Shown here piece after piece: positions 1-10,034 of a stretch of 64,000 nt of DNA. Each line of letters opens with the position of its first letter. The first letter of the stretch is position 1. A model generated the notes under the pieces. The model was not told the origin of the DNA. It saw only the letters and a list, made by a program, of their open reading frames with translations, and did no database searches. The DNA is from Thalassia testudinum. Taxonomy: Eukaryota; Streptophyta; Magnoliopsida; Alismatales; Hydrocharitaceae. The stretch is taken from positions 10,566,501-10,630,500 of the forward strand of contig JAZHRO010000012.1 in assembly GCA_037157565.1 (NCBI GenBank), read 5' to 3'. Position numbers and translations under genes: made by a program.

Positions 1-169
1 CAAGGGACTTCTCTCATCCTTCTTTCTATTATTGCTTTATTTTCATCATCATGTAATAAACTTGTGGATTGAAATAGAATTAATTGAAATTGTTTCTCTA
101 TATTTTCTCTCTCTACTTGTTTATTTTAATTGCAAGTAGAATAGCTCGATTATTCCATTGTCATCCTAC

Positions 170-1861
170 TGATAGACGACTTTTCGCTTTGCGTTATAGT
201 ATTTAAGTGGTGGAAAAATCGACTAATCAAAAATAATGAAAATAACCACTCGCAGAAGAGCGGGTCGTGTCCACAGGGAGGCAATGATGCAATCAATACT
301 TAATTATTTAATGTTATTTCGGATAGTGCGAAATCCCTTTTCAAATCGGACTTAAAATGTGAAGGAAAGTAGATTTGCAATAACCTAAAAAGTTAAGGGT
401 GTAAGTGCAGTTTTCGCTCACAGAAATCCTCAATAAATTTAGGATGAATTCATGCAGTTTTCACGTGATGTGTACTAAAAATAATTAGTACTTAACTTAA
501 GCCCAAAATCAACCTTTAAACTAGTTAATATCAATACCATGCAATTAGAAAGAACTATGAGTGTTTGAATGCAATTCTGCCATAATATAATAATAAAAAA
601 ATCAAATTGGTGGCAATGGCATTGAATGTAATTTTTAATTAAGATAAAAATAGAGCTTTCTTCCTCTCTCCTCCTCGCGAGAGAGAGAGAACCGCGGGGG
701 TCGATGCAAGGCTCAAGAGGACGGCGAGGTCGAGAGCTTTCCGACGGTGGCAGCGGCGGTGATGGAGGTTGCCGCCGGTGGCCGGTGGAGGTGGCTGGAG
801 CGCCGGCCTGTTGGAAGAGACGGCGGCGGTGCTGTTGGGGTGCCTGCAGCTGTGCGTGCGCGCGCTGGTGCGCAGGCGTGCGCGCTCTGGTGCGGCCTGC
901 AATGGTTGGAGGGAGATGGCGCGCGGTTGTGCGCTGCAGAGGCTGGCGGTGGTCTGCAGGAAGGTGAGTGGTGCGCCTGCTGATGGCACTGAAGGGAGAG
1001 GCACACGGGGGTTGCGGGCGTGAGCGCCTGCAGTGGTTGGAGGGGGCGAGCGGTAAGGTGCAGGCGCGCATTCTGCAGGTGGGCGGTGGGGCGCGCTGCC
1101 TACGGTGGAAAAGTTGGCTGCGGTGAGGCTTGCGGCTGCGCCTGCAGGGTGGAGAGGCGCTGTGAAGGGTGCGCTGGAAAGCCGCGGGCTTGGTGCGCGC
1201 GGGCAGGCGCTTGCAGGAAGGAGGGTGCGGCAGTGGTGAAGGCGTGCGGCTGCAGGCTGAGGCGAGATGGTGCACGCCTGCGGGGAGCACTGGAAGGTCT
1301 GCAGTGCAGGAGTTGAAGGTGCATGCCTGCGGGCGCTGCTGCAGGCTAAGGCGCAGGTCTGGAAGATGCTGTGCAGAAATTGGTGATGGCGCTGTGGTCG
1401 GTGGAGGCTGAGGCAAGATGGTGCTTGGCGCACAGTGCGTGCGGTGGGTCACAGGGTTCGCCCTTTCCACGGTGAAGCAGTTCCCCGCGAGGGGAAAAGA
1501 TGATCCTCCTCTCTCCTCGCCTCCTTTCTTTAACTCCCTTTGCGCGTGAGTTCAGGGATTTTCCCAAATCCCCGGTCACAGTTGTTGAGAAAGGCGGTGG
1601 AAGAGAAGATTACCCCAATGTCCGGTGGGGGAGGGGGGAAAGAGTTGCGGCTGTTTGGGGAAATTTATCCCCCCACCCTTCCTCTTTGTGCATTTTATTA
1701 CCTGCACATAAAAACAATAAAATCATTAAGTTATAGAATGTTATAACTTAAATCATGAGGTGTACAATTATTTTATAACTTAATTGCCATTATTAACACA
1801 CCTAAACTATACGATTAAATATTCTTAGGCTTAATATTAGTCCATTTTAATGGACTCATCA
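170..1861 (-). mobile_element. Solo LTR, family E, minus strand
   Basis: A 1,692-bp unit bounded by TG...CA on its own (minus) strand and flanked by the direct repeat CCTAC at 165-169 and 1862-1866, a 5-bp target duplication typical of LTR retrotransposon integration. No internal region is present, so it is a solo LTR left by LTR-LTR recombination. Near its 5' end (1839-1856) is a hairpin AGTCCATT-TT-AATGGACT. Near its 3' end (about 260-285) lies the U5 box, read on the minus strand as GCCTCCCTGTGGACACGACC. Long ORFs read through this region on both strands, but they are compositional and match no family I recognise. Confidence 0.85.
690..1460. other. GC-rich island inside the family E LTR
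   Basis: About 770 bases are strikingly G+C rich and CpG rich, with recurring GCGCGC, CTGCAG and TGCGGGCG words, while the DNA on both sides is AT-rich. Open frames exist on both strands (for example a 331-residue minus frame at 475-1470 rich in Pro, Ser, Arg and Ala) because AT-rich stop codons are rare here. None shows a recognisable domain. It is best read as GC-biased LTR sequence. Confidence 0.6.
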
Positions 1862-2095
1862 CCTACCTATATAAAATTACAAAAAAAATGCAAAAGCCAA
1901 AAATCCCCAAAAACGAATAACACCAAACGTATATTTTTTAATCAAATGTTCGTCTCCCTGTGTTCGATCCGGGACTCATCAAGTCTCGGTAATTTTATCT
2001 GATGGATTTTTTGCACGTACTATGACGTGGGTTTCTCTGAAACCCTAATCGCTATTTTTCTCTGCGAATTTCCGACTCATCAACTCACTAGTTTG

Positions 2096-2686
2096 CAGGT
2101 GTAAAGTTGGAAAGGGATGCTAGAGGATGGAAATTGGAGACCTTAGGAGATCTATGGATTTTTAAGGATGGTTATAGCAATGAGGCAATTATGTCTTGAG
2201 TTGATTGGTTGTATTATAGAGGGATAAATGGCTGATCCATATCTACAAAGCCTTTGTGACTAGGTCTTAGCTAGAGGATCTTCCTTTTTGCATGGGGTGC
2301 TTAGATTTTATGGTTGATTCTATTTTTGTTAGTATCATGCACTTCATAGAGATTTGTTAGCAGAGGCACATAGCTCGAGATCAGTGATCCCCCTAGGGAA
2401 TAACAAGATGAATCTTGATTTGAAGAGAGATTTCTAGTCGTGTAGAATGAAAAAAGATATTGGTGAGTATGTAAAGTATTGCTTGATTTGTTAATAGGTA
2501 AAGGACAAGCATCAGAGACTTGCAGGTCCCCTACAACCATGCCCCATGTCGCTTACTTTGAGAGTCCACGATGAAATATGAGTGATTGTTGATTAATTGA
2601 CAAAGATGGTACATTTCTTGCCTTTTCAAGTTATGTATAGCCTTTCACAGTTGGAAAGCATATATATTTAGGAACTTGTGTGTCTT
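2096..2686 (+). pseudogene. Gypsy pol relic, piece 1: integrase zinc-binding region and start of core
   Basis: Decayed reading frames on the plus strand resemble the integrase of chromovirus-type Ty3/gypsy elements. From about 2350 to 2560 the frame gives EAHSS..., then KRDF...MKKDIGEYVKYCLIC, then KHQRLAGPLQP, which is the HHCC finger region and the linker that follows it. From about 2575 the frame VIVDQLTKMVHFLPF carries the first catalytic Asp of the core. Stops and frameshifts are frequent, so it is dead. The gene breaks at 2686 inside the core and resumes at 5254 after an LTR insertion; the same reading (ELVCL then HGDP) crosses the junction. Confidence 0.75.
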
Positions 2687-5253
2687 TATTGTTAGTGAAA
2701 ATCGTTGTTTTAGGAATGTATAGCATTGTAGTACAAGACAAAAATTGCAACGACACTTAAAATTTATAAACTCGAAAACATGAGTTCGAGGTCGTTTGTA
2801 GGCCCAAATTGGCAAATTCAATCACTAATCGTAATTAATAACGATGAGCACAATAAGATATTCAATGAATAAGAGAAATTTACTCAAAATGATGTTCAAT
2901 AATATCAAATGTATCTTAAGAAATAATGGGAAAAAAAGAATATAAAGAACTATAAAAATGGTGATTTGAATCACCAATTAATCTCCCACATTAAGCACAT
3001 ATCCCAATGAAATCAATCAACTCAAATATTGCAATAGTGGCCTCAACCACTTATTCTCAAATTCCATATCAGCACAGGAGCCAAATAAGTCCACAATATC
3101 TCAATCAAGGCCAAGTCAGATGTCGACCACAACATCCAAACGACTTAAGCATCAAGCCAAATAGTGTAGGCACCAGCACAGAGTTAGCCTCTCAAATCCT
3201 CGCTAATTGTTGAGCACATAGGCATGCATCCCGATGTGAAAAGCCTACCCCTACCCTCCTGAGAAATTCGTAATCAGGCTTGTAATCGAGTAATTGGATC
3301 CTAATCGGGTCCAGATCAGCGGGTAATGGTCATGGGTGAGGAGTGAGAGAGAGTGCAGTACGCAGACCTCACCCTCGGTGAAGAGGTGATAAGCCACTGA
3401 GACAAAATCAACTTATATGCTGTGAAGGCTATGAAAACCCACGATGTGGGACTTTTTCTTTAGCCTTTCTTCACTGCATAGCTGCAAATGAAATACAAGC
3501 AATGGAGGCTATTGCGGTTGGGTGCTTGCTCCATTGGAGGTTGGGGAAGTCACCTAGGGGTAGCCTGCGTTGATTGGGAGTGGTAGCATGGTTGGAGGAG
3601 GGCAATTAGCGGCAAAGTGATGGCCGGCAATGACTCAAAAAGATGAGATACGAGCTATTCGCCCCAATTAGAATGCTCAGCAGCTTCGCCAAGTGGTGGT
3701 GAAGGTGATGGTGGTGTTCTCATGGTGCGCCGTGAAGTGTAGAGGTCTGTCGATGTCGGTAATGGCATATGGGGGGTGGGTTGTTCGGAGGGGTGAAGGA
3801 GTGGATGGAAGGTGAAATTTTGTGAGGGGTTTTGGTGAGTGAGATGAGGTAGAACTTTTGGTGGTGACGCGAGGCATTTCGTGGAGTGTAGTGACCGGAG
3901 GCAACGCCGGCCGTGGAGAAGACAAAAGGGAAGGAGGTGATTTGGCAGTCGAATTAGGAAGATAAGAGGTTAGGGAGACACTAGAGAGAGAGGGAAAGGG
4001 AGAGCTTATCTATGGACAAAGGGAGGGAGGATTCGGTGTCAGCTATGATTGGCCAGCATCAGAGAAGGTGAATACTTCGAAGATGAGGACACCGAGGAGG
4101 AAGGGGTCGAGGTAGCCTTGGTTTTGGCCCATCAGGCACGGATGAAGTCGGGGAAGATGCTTCCTTTTCCTATTTTACGTGGAAGAGGGTGAAAAAGGGG
4201 AATTGAGGAGCTCGATGGAGATGCGGTGGAGTTGGACGGAGAGAGAAGGAAGAAGATTTAGGGGCCAGACCGGACTAGGGAGTATGTTAGGACCTTCAGG
4301 AGCTTTTATAGAGCTCAAAATCGAGCATTAATTCAGGAAAGAAGCTCAATTAGGTTGAGATTTGGGAACAAGAAACCCCACAATTTTCATGGGTTCGCTG
4401 GGGCTTTATACAACGAATTAGGAGCCAAGATGGAGCTTAATTAATTCCTTGCAATATGAACACCAATCCCACCAAATTTAGTGGGATTTGGTGTTGATTT
4501 GTTAAGGTTTTTAGTCAGTCAAAGTAGGTGTTTAGGTTGGTTGACCTAACAATGGTAGCAAGGGTGTTTTTGCGAAGATGACAGCAAAGTTAGGGACCTA
4601 TTCGCATGAAATTTTGAAAGCTAAGGGTTTGAGTGTAGAAAATAGAGGTTTTAAGGATTGAAGTGCAAACTAGGTCAAGATGACTTTGATTGGGCTCAAA
4701 TTTTGGTGTTAAACTAATTTGGACTCAAGGAATTTGATGGTGAACTTATATTTGAGTTTTGACCATGTTTGAATGGGAAATTTGCACATAAGCCCAAATT
4801 AGGGTAAAATCCCGACTAAAACTCTATTTTAGGTCAAAATAGGTTCAGATGGTCAAACCAAGGGTACCAAACCTCTTAGAATATTTTTTTATGAATTTTA
4901 GGAGGTTTAGATGAATTTTATCCTGATCAGAACCTCTTTAATTTAGGTAGGTTAATAATCAGGGTTTTATGCTCTAATTTGGTTTTCGAAACACGTGAAA
5001 CCCTGTTGCTGTCAATGTTGACCCACTTGTTGGCCTTTAGGGATCATTTGACCTCTAATTAACCCTTGGTTGACCTCATGGTTACTCTGTAATCATTATG
5101 TATGTTAAAACTACAAATTTAACCATGTTTTATTATTTTCTTCTCAAAATGGATTTGAGTGGAATTACTATCCTCAGATGACCATTTAGGAACTTTTATC
5201 ACTTGATTCCAACTAATTTAAGCTAGTTATGGCGAATGATGGTGTTACCATCA
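2687..5253 (-). mobile_element. Solo LTR, family A, minus strand, inside the pol relic
   Basis: A 2,567-bp LTR lies between direct repeats GTCTT at 2682-2686 and 5254-5258. Its own 5' end is at 5253 and opens with the palindrome TGATGGTAACACCATCA (5237-5253 on the complement). An upstream TATA box (minus TATAAAA, 4304-4310) and a second promoter-like pair at 3412-3452 are present. The U5 box is near 2787-2810. Between the left target duplication and the last TG/CA dinucleotide three extra bases (TAT, 2687-2689) remain. Long stretches match the LTRs at 25822-28428, 39328-41871, 42694-45296 and 52744-55410. Confidence 0.85.
3412..3452 (-). promoter_or_regulatory. snRNA-type USE plus TATA, 24-nt spacing (LTR-A)
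   Basis: On the minus strand GTCCCACATCG (3452-3442) exactly matches the upstream sequence element of plant snRNA genes, RTCCCACATCG. Exactly 24 bases later comes TATAAG (3417-3412). This spacing is the one reported for Pol III-type (U6-like) plant promoters; Pol II snRNA genes have about ten bases more. No run of T long enough to end Pol III transcription follows at once, so the polymerase is not settled. Confidence 0.6.
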
Positions 5254-5449
5254 GTCTTCATGGAGATCCTAAGGAGATTATCTCAAACAAAGTTCCAAAT
5301 TCACCTCACAATTGTTTAGAGGATATCCCTTAGGGACTCAATTGAGGTTCAATATAGGGTATCACCCTTAGATAGATGGACAATCCAAGGGTACCATTCA
5401 TATGTTGGAGGATCAACTATAGGACCATGTCCTAAGGTGGAAGGACTCG
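5254..5449 (+). pseudogene. Gypsy pol relic, piece 2: integrase core
   Basis: Continuation of the chromovirus-like integrase. The frame GTQLRFNIGYHP, one stop, then IDGQSKGTIHMLED matches the segment around the third catalytic residue of the DD35E core. The position normally held by Glu is Lys here, and the region of the second Asp reads Asn (IISNK), so the catalytic triad is lost. The piece ends at 5449 inside the target duplication ACTCG, and the protein frame continues at 14115 after the nested insertions (WKDS, then WDDYLPLVEF). Confidence 0.8.
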
Positions 5450-5712
5450 TGTTAATCGAGTTTTTAGGAGTTTAGTGTTTTGTGTTGTAGCAAAATCTCC
5501 TAAATAGCTTAATCAACAAATACAATTTATAACTTGAATATCTAAAATGAAGTCCGAGGTTTAACACAGGGAGCAAGTATTGCAATTCATGCGCTAATCA
5601 ATATGAATATATAAATGAGCATAGGAATTTAAGCACAATAATGATATTAAATGAATAACAGGTACTCAAATCTGATATTTGATGAGAGACTCATCATGAT
5701 CTCTAATTACCC

Positions 5713-5741
5713 CTAATTAACTAGTCTTCCTAGTTAATTAG
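5713..5741. repeat. Perfect 12-bp hairpin near the LTR-B start
   Basis: CTAATTAACTAG (5713-5724), a 5-base loop, then CTAGTTAATTAG (5730-5741). The arms are exact reverse complements. It lies 17 bases inside the terminal palindrome of the LTR, so the first 62 bases of this LTR hold two successive foldbacks. Confidence 0.8.
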
Positions 5742-6174
5742 CTAAGGATGTGAGTATATATGGGTTAATTATAAAATAAGGGATATATAGTAAAGGACAT
5801 TAAAATAAGTTAAAAATGCTATTTATCATTCAAATATTATTATTAATAATCTGATTAATAATTGGACTCTAGATCTTATCAATCATTCCTTTAATTAATA
5901 AGTTAATTAACTTAAGCATAATGTATACCTAAGTATATAATAACTTAAGTAACTTTACCTAATTTAATAAATTAACCTAAAAAGGTCAAAAATGTAAATT
6001 CAAGGTCTAAACATAATAATTACCTTATTTATAATCATATATAAAAAGTTGAAAAAAATCTAAGTTAAAATAAACCTTTAAAACCTGAGTTTACATTTTG
6101 ATCCTTATTACTCATTTCAATTGGGTCCTTAATTTTTATATAGGTCCTTAGGTTTCATCCCACAAAGGTCCCTA

Positions 6175-6201
6175 TCTTCTTCTTCTTCTTCTTCTTCTTC
6201 C
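6175..6201 (+). repeat. (CTT)n microsatellite
   Basis: An uninterrupted run of CTT units on the plus strand within LTR-B, in a pyrimidine-rich stretch upstream of the TATAAATA box at 6455. Confidence 0.9.
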
Positions 6202-7039
6202 TTTAATCAGTTGAACGGCTGATGACAGAGGGTGCTTCCACCGCTCGATCACCGCACATCCGACGTCGTTCCACCTTCTCTAAGCTCCTGGAGCTTGTGC
6301 TCATCATCCCATTCTCATCCATCGGTCTGGATGATTCTTTAATCCTAATTTTAGGTAGGAGTTAAGCTCACCGTCATTGGAGACGACGCCGATGGTTAAC
6401 CTCCTCTAGCTCCTCACACGTCAAGACTCCGCCGCCCTCTTCGTCACCGTCAACTATAAATAGCCCCTCACCCCCTCGATTTTTGGTAAGTTGGCTCCCT
6501 TCCCTCTTCTTCACTATAGCCAACCTAATAAGCTATTCTTCTACAACTCCGGTGATCGTCCACATCAATCTCCGACTTCTTCTATCCATCCTGATAGGCT
6601 TAGGAACTTCATTGAGGTCTGCTGCGTCCTTGGACAAAGGCATCGACCAAGAAGATCCACTGCTCCATCCATTTTCACCCGCCGGAGATCTATTGGAACC
6701 TTGTTCCACATCTTATTTTGGTGTTAACAAAATTATTATGGATTAATGTTTGCAATTAAGTATTTTTTAGATTTAGGTCAAGGAGCAAGGCAAACAGGAA
6801 ATGATGGAGGCTTGATGAGAAAGAGAAGATGATGACAAGGAGGCAAGATGACAAGGAGGAATTGAGAAGAAGAAGATCATCTTTGACCTTTAGTTTATTT
6901 AGTTTATATTTTAGTTTTATAGATTGCATTTGCCTCTTAACAAGAGAATTTAACTTAGATCATAAAAATCAATTAGAGATAAATTAGGATTTATATGGCA
7001 TTTGTTTTCAAAGAACGTAATGAATTAAAATACTTAAAA

Positions 7040-7375
7040 CAAGTACTTGTAAGCAAGTACTGGTACTGTTCATCAGTACTGGTATTTGCAAGGCATAGGT
7101 TTGAGAATTCGTCTCAAATTGTGAACAACAAGTACCGGTACTAACCATGAGTATCGGTACAGGTTGGCCACAGGTTGAAGGCTTAATTCTGGCCAGAACC
7201 TTACAAGTACCGGTACCTATGATGAGTACCGGTTCGAGTAGGTTATTGTGCCCAAGGAATTCCAAACCTGGGAGTCACAAGTACCGGTACCCATGATGAG
7301 TACCGGTACCGGGACTCTTGTACTGGTGGCAGAGAGCTGCTAGTACCGGTATAGGTACTTTAGTACCAGTACCAG
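7040..7375 (+). repeat. Array of GTACCGGTAC palindromes in the copia LTR
   Basis: Variants of AGTACCGGTAC occur in pairs about 20-25 bases apart (CAAGTACCGGTACC...ATGATGAGTACCGGTAC), repeated around 7040-7085, 7130-7165, 7203-7235, 7270-7310 and 7340-7375. Each motif is self-complementary. The spacing between pairs is roughly 65-75 bases. They sit upstream of the TATA box at 7481, in U3, where enhancer repeats are usual. The 3' LTR keeps only the last few. Confidence 0.8.
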
Positions 7376-7480
7376 GTAGCTTTTGGCTCAAAACTGAACG
7401 GCTAGAAAATTAATTCCAACAATGTGAACGTTGGGAATTAAATCCCAACGTCTAGTAGACGAGTATCCTAGGTCCTAAAC

Positions 7481-7490
7481 TCTATAAAAT
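7481..7490 (+). promoter_or_regulatory. TATA box of the copia LTR
   Basis: TCTATAAAAT lies just downstream of a 9-bp hairpin and upstream of a purine-rich leader (ACAAGAGACACAAGAAAAG). The same box is at the matching place in the 3' LTR (about 9444-9453). It is the likely Pol II promoter that marks the U3/R border. Confidence 0.65.
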
Positions 7491-8071
7491 GACCTTAGGA
7501 CTCTTTGTTTACATACAAGAGACACAAGAAAAGAGAAGAGAAAATCCTAGAGCTAGAATTTCAAATTCCCACCATATTCACAAGAGAGAAAAAAGAAGCT
7601 TGCCATCCACGCTCATAGTATTCTTGCAAGCTCAACGATGCATTTTTTTTATGCATCTACGAAGTGAATCACGTTCTTTCTAGGCTGTCAACTCGGTAAT
7701 ATTATTCTCTATATTGTTGAGAGGCTTAGGAACTTAGTTGTAAGATTAGTTTTTCTTACACCTGTACTTCTTTTGTATTTAAGCATTTGCTCGTTGGGTT
7801 GTAACAAACCCGTTGTTGTACTTGGGTTGAGGTAACCTGTTAATTACCTCGGTTAGTAAATTGATTCTCTCGGGGTTGAGAGAATCAGGTTAAAAACCCT
7901 AAGCTGGGAGGCTTAGGTAGTGGAGTACCCAAGGAAGGGGAACCACTACACATATTATGCCAATTTCTGTGATTGTATTTTGTGCAAATTATTTTTGTTA
8001 TTACTAACATTTTGTGATTGTATTTTGTGCGTGTAGATAGCCATATATTACATATCTTTAGATCCTTCAAG

Positions 8072-8083
8072 TGGTATCAGAGC
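8072..8083 (+). other. Primer-binding site, initiator Met-tRNA type
   Basis: TGGTATCAGAGC, the standard primer site of plant copia elements, starts two bases after the LTR end at 8069. It fixes the 3' edge of the 5' LTR and the plus-strand direction of the element. Confidence 0.9.
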
Positions 8084-8116
8084 AGGTTGCGAGAAGACAT
8101 AAAAAATCAACTCGCA

Positions 8117-9140
8117 ATGGCATCTACAACAAGGTGCACCAAAGGACAGTCATCCACCCGTCCTCCCTATTTTGATGGGACAGACTACGGATATTGGAAG
8201 AGGAGGATGCAAGTCTTCCTCAAAGCCATGGATGAAGATTCATGGACTCTCATTCAAGAAAGGTACATGGATCTGTAGCCGCAAGAAGGAGTGGCATGGA
8301 CGGCGGATCAAAAGAAGAAAATTGTTGGCAACGCGAAGGCGATGAACGCACTCTAGTGTGCGTTATCAAGGGAAGAGTTCAACCGGATCTCCGTATGCGA
8401 GTCTGCCTACGAGATATGGAATACTATGCAAATCACCTATGAAGGTACGAGTAAGGTTAAAGAAACTCGTATTTCTATTCTAACCGAAGAATATGAGTGT
8501 TTCAGGATGATGAAAGGAGAGTCAATCAAGGATATGTATACGAGGTTTGGGGAAATAGTTAACCGCATGAAGAACTTAGGAGTCAAGCTGAAAGAAGAGC
8601 AGCTTGTAAAGAAGATCTTGAGATCTCTTACAAGTGATTGGTCTCCAAAGACCATAGTCATCCAAGAGGCGAAAGACCTTTCTACTCTCTCCTTGGATGG
8701 TCTAATTGGAAGCCTCATGGCATATGAAGAAGAACGAGGAGAAGGTGACAAGCAAGAAGAAGAGCATTGCTTTTAGACCAATCAAGGAGGACTCGGATTC
8801 AAGCACCTCGGAATCTGAAGATGAAGAGATGAAGATACTCACAAGAAAGTTCCAGAAATTTCTTCAAAAGCAAGGTAAGAAAGTGAATAAAATTTCATTT
8901 GATATTGTTTGCTATGAATGCAAGAGAAAGGGTCACCTACGAAAGGATTGCCCCGTAAACAAGGAGGACAATAGGAAAGAAATAAAGGAGCTCAAGAAGA
9001 AGAAGAAAAAGAAAGCATTTAAAGTGACATGGGATGCTAGCGACTCTGACATGAACACCGACTCCAGTGAATCGGAATCCGAAGACGAGGTCCCACATCT
9101 TTGCTTGGTGGCAACTTCGGAAGATACGGACAACTTCGAA
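8117..9140 (+). pseudogene. Copia gag with zinc knuckle, broken
   Basis: The ATG at 8117 opens MASTTRCTKG, followed by the early copia gag signature PPYFDGTDYGYWKRRM. Stops occur at about 8275 and 8355. The same protein continues as AYEIWNTMQITYEGTSKVK and on to MAYEEERG, with a frame change near 8750, then an acidic and basic tail. The CCHC knuckle CYECKRKGHLRKDC (8911-8953) is intact (C-x2-C-x4-H-x4-C). Gag is the nucleocapsid and particle protein of the element. The frame runs straight into LTR sequence after about 9140, so the C-terminus and all of pol are lost by deletion. Confidence 0.85.
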
Positions 9141-10034
9141 AGGCTTAATTCTGGCCTGAACCTTACAAGTACTGGTACCCATAATGAGTACCGGTATAGA
9201 TAGGTTACTGTGCCCAAGGAATTCCAAACCTGGGAGTCACAAGCACCGGTACACATGATGAGTATTGGTACCAAGACTCTTGTACTGGTGGTAGTGAGCT
9301 GCTAGGACCAGTATAGGTACTTTAGTACCGGTACCAGGTAGCCGTTGGCTCAAAACTGAACGGCTAGAAAATTAATTCCAACAATGTGAACGTTGGGAAT
9401 TAAATCCCAACGTCTAGTAGACGAGTATCCTAGGTCCTAAATTCTATAAAATTACCCTAGGACTCTTTGTTTGCATACAAGAGACACAAGAAAAGAGAAG
9501 AGAAAATCCTAGAGCTAGAATTTCAAATTCCCACCATATTCACAAGAGAGAAAGAAGAAGCTTGCTATCCACTCTCGTAGTATTCTTGCAAGCTCAACGA
9601 CGCATTTTTTTTATGCATCTACGAAGTGAATCACGTTCTTTCTAGGCTCTTAAATTGGTAATATAATTCTATATATTGTTGAGAGGCTTAGGAACTTAGT
9701 TGTAAGATTAGTTTTTCTTACACCTGTACTTCTTTTGTATTTGAGCATTTGCTCGTTGGGTTGTAACAAACCCGTTGTTGTACTTGGGTTGAGGTAACCT
9801 GTTAATTACCTCGGTTAGTAAATTGATTCTCTCGGGGTTGAGAGAATCGAGTTAAAAACCCTAAGCTGGGAGGCTTAGGTAGTGGAGTACCCAAGGGAGG
9901 GGAACCACTATACATATTGTGCCAATTTCTGTGATTGTATTTTGTGCAAATTATTTTTGTTATTACTAATATTTTGTGATTAAGTTTGTGTGTGCATAGA
10001 TAGGCATATATTACATATCTTTTTAGATTCTACA
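9141..10034 (+). repeat. Truncated 3' LTR of the copia element
   Basis: It matches 7179-8069 of the 5' LTR from AGGCTTAATTCTGGCC to the terminal CA. The upstream half of the LTR is absent because the deletion that removed pol ended here. The breakpoint has the short shared word AAGGCTTAATTCTGGCC at the join, preceded by GAA in both parents, which suggests a microhomology-mediated or strand-switch deletion. Confidence 0.85.

Larger units (their letters stand above)
1..2095 (+). mobile_element. 3' part of a long LTR (family F), split by a solo LTR
   Basis: The plus strand shows an LTR-like 3' region: an AT-rich segment with an AATAAAC poly(A)-like signal near 55, then after the inserted family E LTR a U5-type box around 1950-1990 (CTCCCTGTGTTCGATCC followed by GGGACTCATC). 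It appears to end at a CA near 2095, directly before decayed pol sequence. Its beginning lies outside the window, so full length and target duplication cannot be seen. The call rests on the shared U5 box and the host break, so it is tentative. Confidence 0.45.
6722..8069 (+). repeat. 5' LTR of the copia element
   Basis: Starts at TGTTAACA (inferred) and ends at CA, two bases before the primer-binding site. It holds an array of GTACCGGTAC-type palindromes (7040-7375), a hairpin ACGTTGGGA/TCCCAACGT (7428-7451), a TATA box (7481-7490) and several stem-loops in the transcribed part (7790-7918). From about 7179 onward it matches 9143-10034 base for base apart from scattered changes. Confidence 0.75.
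6722..10034 (+). mobile_element. Internally deleted Ty1/copia element
   Basis: The order is 5' LTR (6722-8069), Met-tRNA primer site (8072-8083), gag (8117 to about 9140), then directly a truncated 3' LTR (9141-10034). Protease, integrase, reverse transcriptase, RNase H and the start of the 3' LTR are missing, so it cannot move by itself. The shared LTR part is about 95% identical by eye, which makes it one of the younger insertions here. No clean target duplication is visible: TTTGG lies on the left and AGATC on the right. The left boundary is therefore an inference from the TGTTAACA start and could be off. Confidence 0.8.

Noticed and set aside
475..1470. 331- and 264-residue open frames on the minus strand
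   Set aside because: They overlap each other and plus-strand frames in a GC-rich LTR segment. Composition explains them and no domain is visible.
3442..3452. An actual snRNA gene at the USE/TATA pair
   Set aside because: The sequence after the TATA box does not resemble U1-U6, 7SL or other snRNAs I know. Only the promoter-like pair is supported.
6483..6746. 87-residue plus frame downstream of TATAAATA (6455)
   Set aside because: It lies in LTR-B close to the copia insertion. It overlaps another frame and shows no domain.
7040..7375. Possible CRISPR-like array
   Set aside because: The repeated units are short palindromes with variable spacing in a plant LTR; no constant repeats or spacers.
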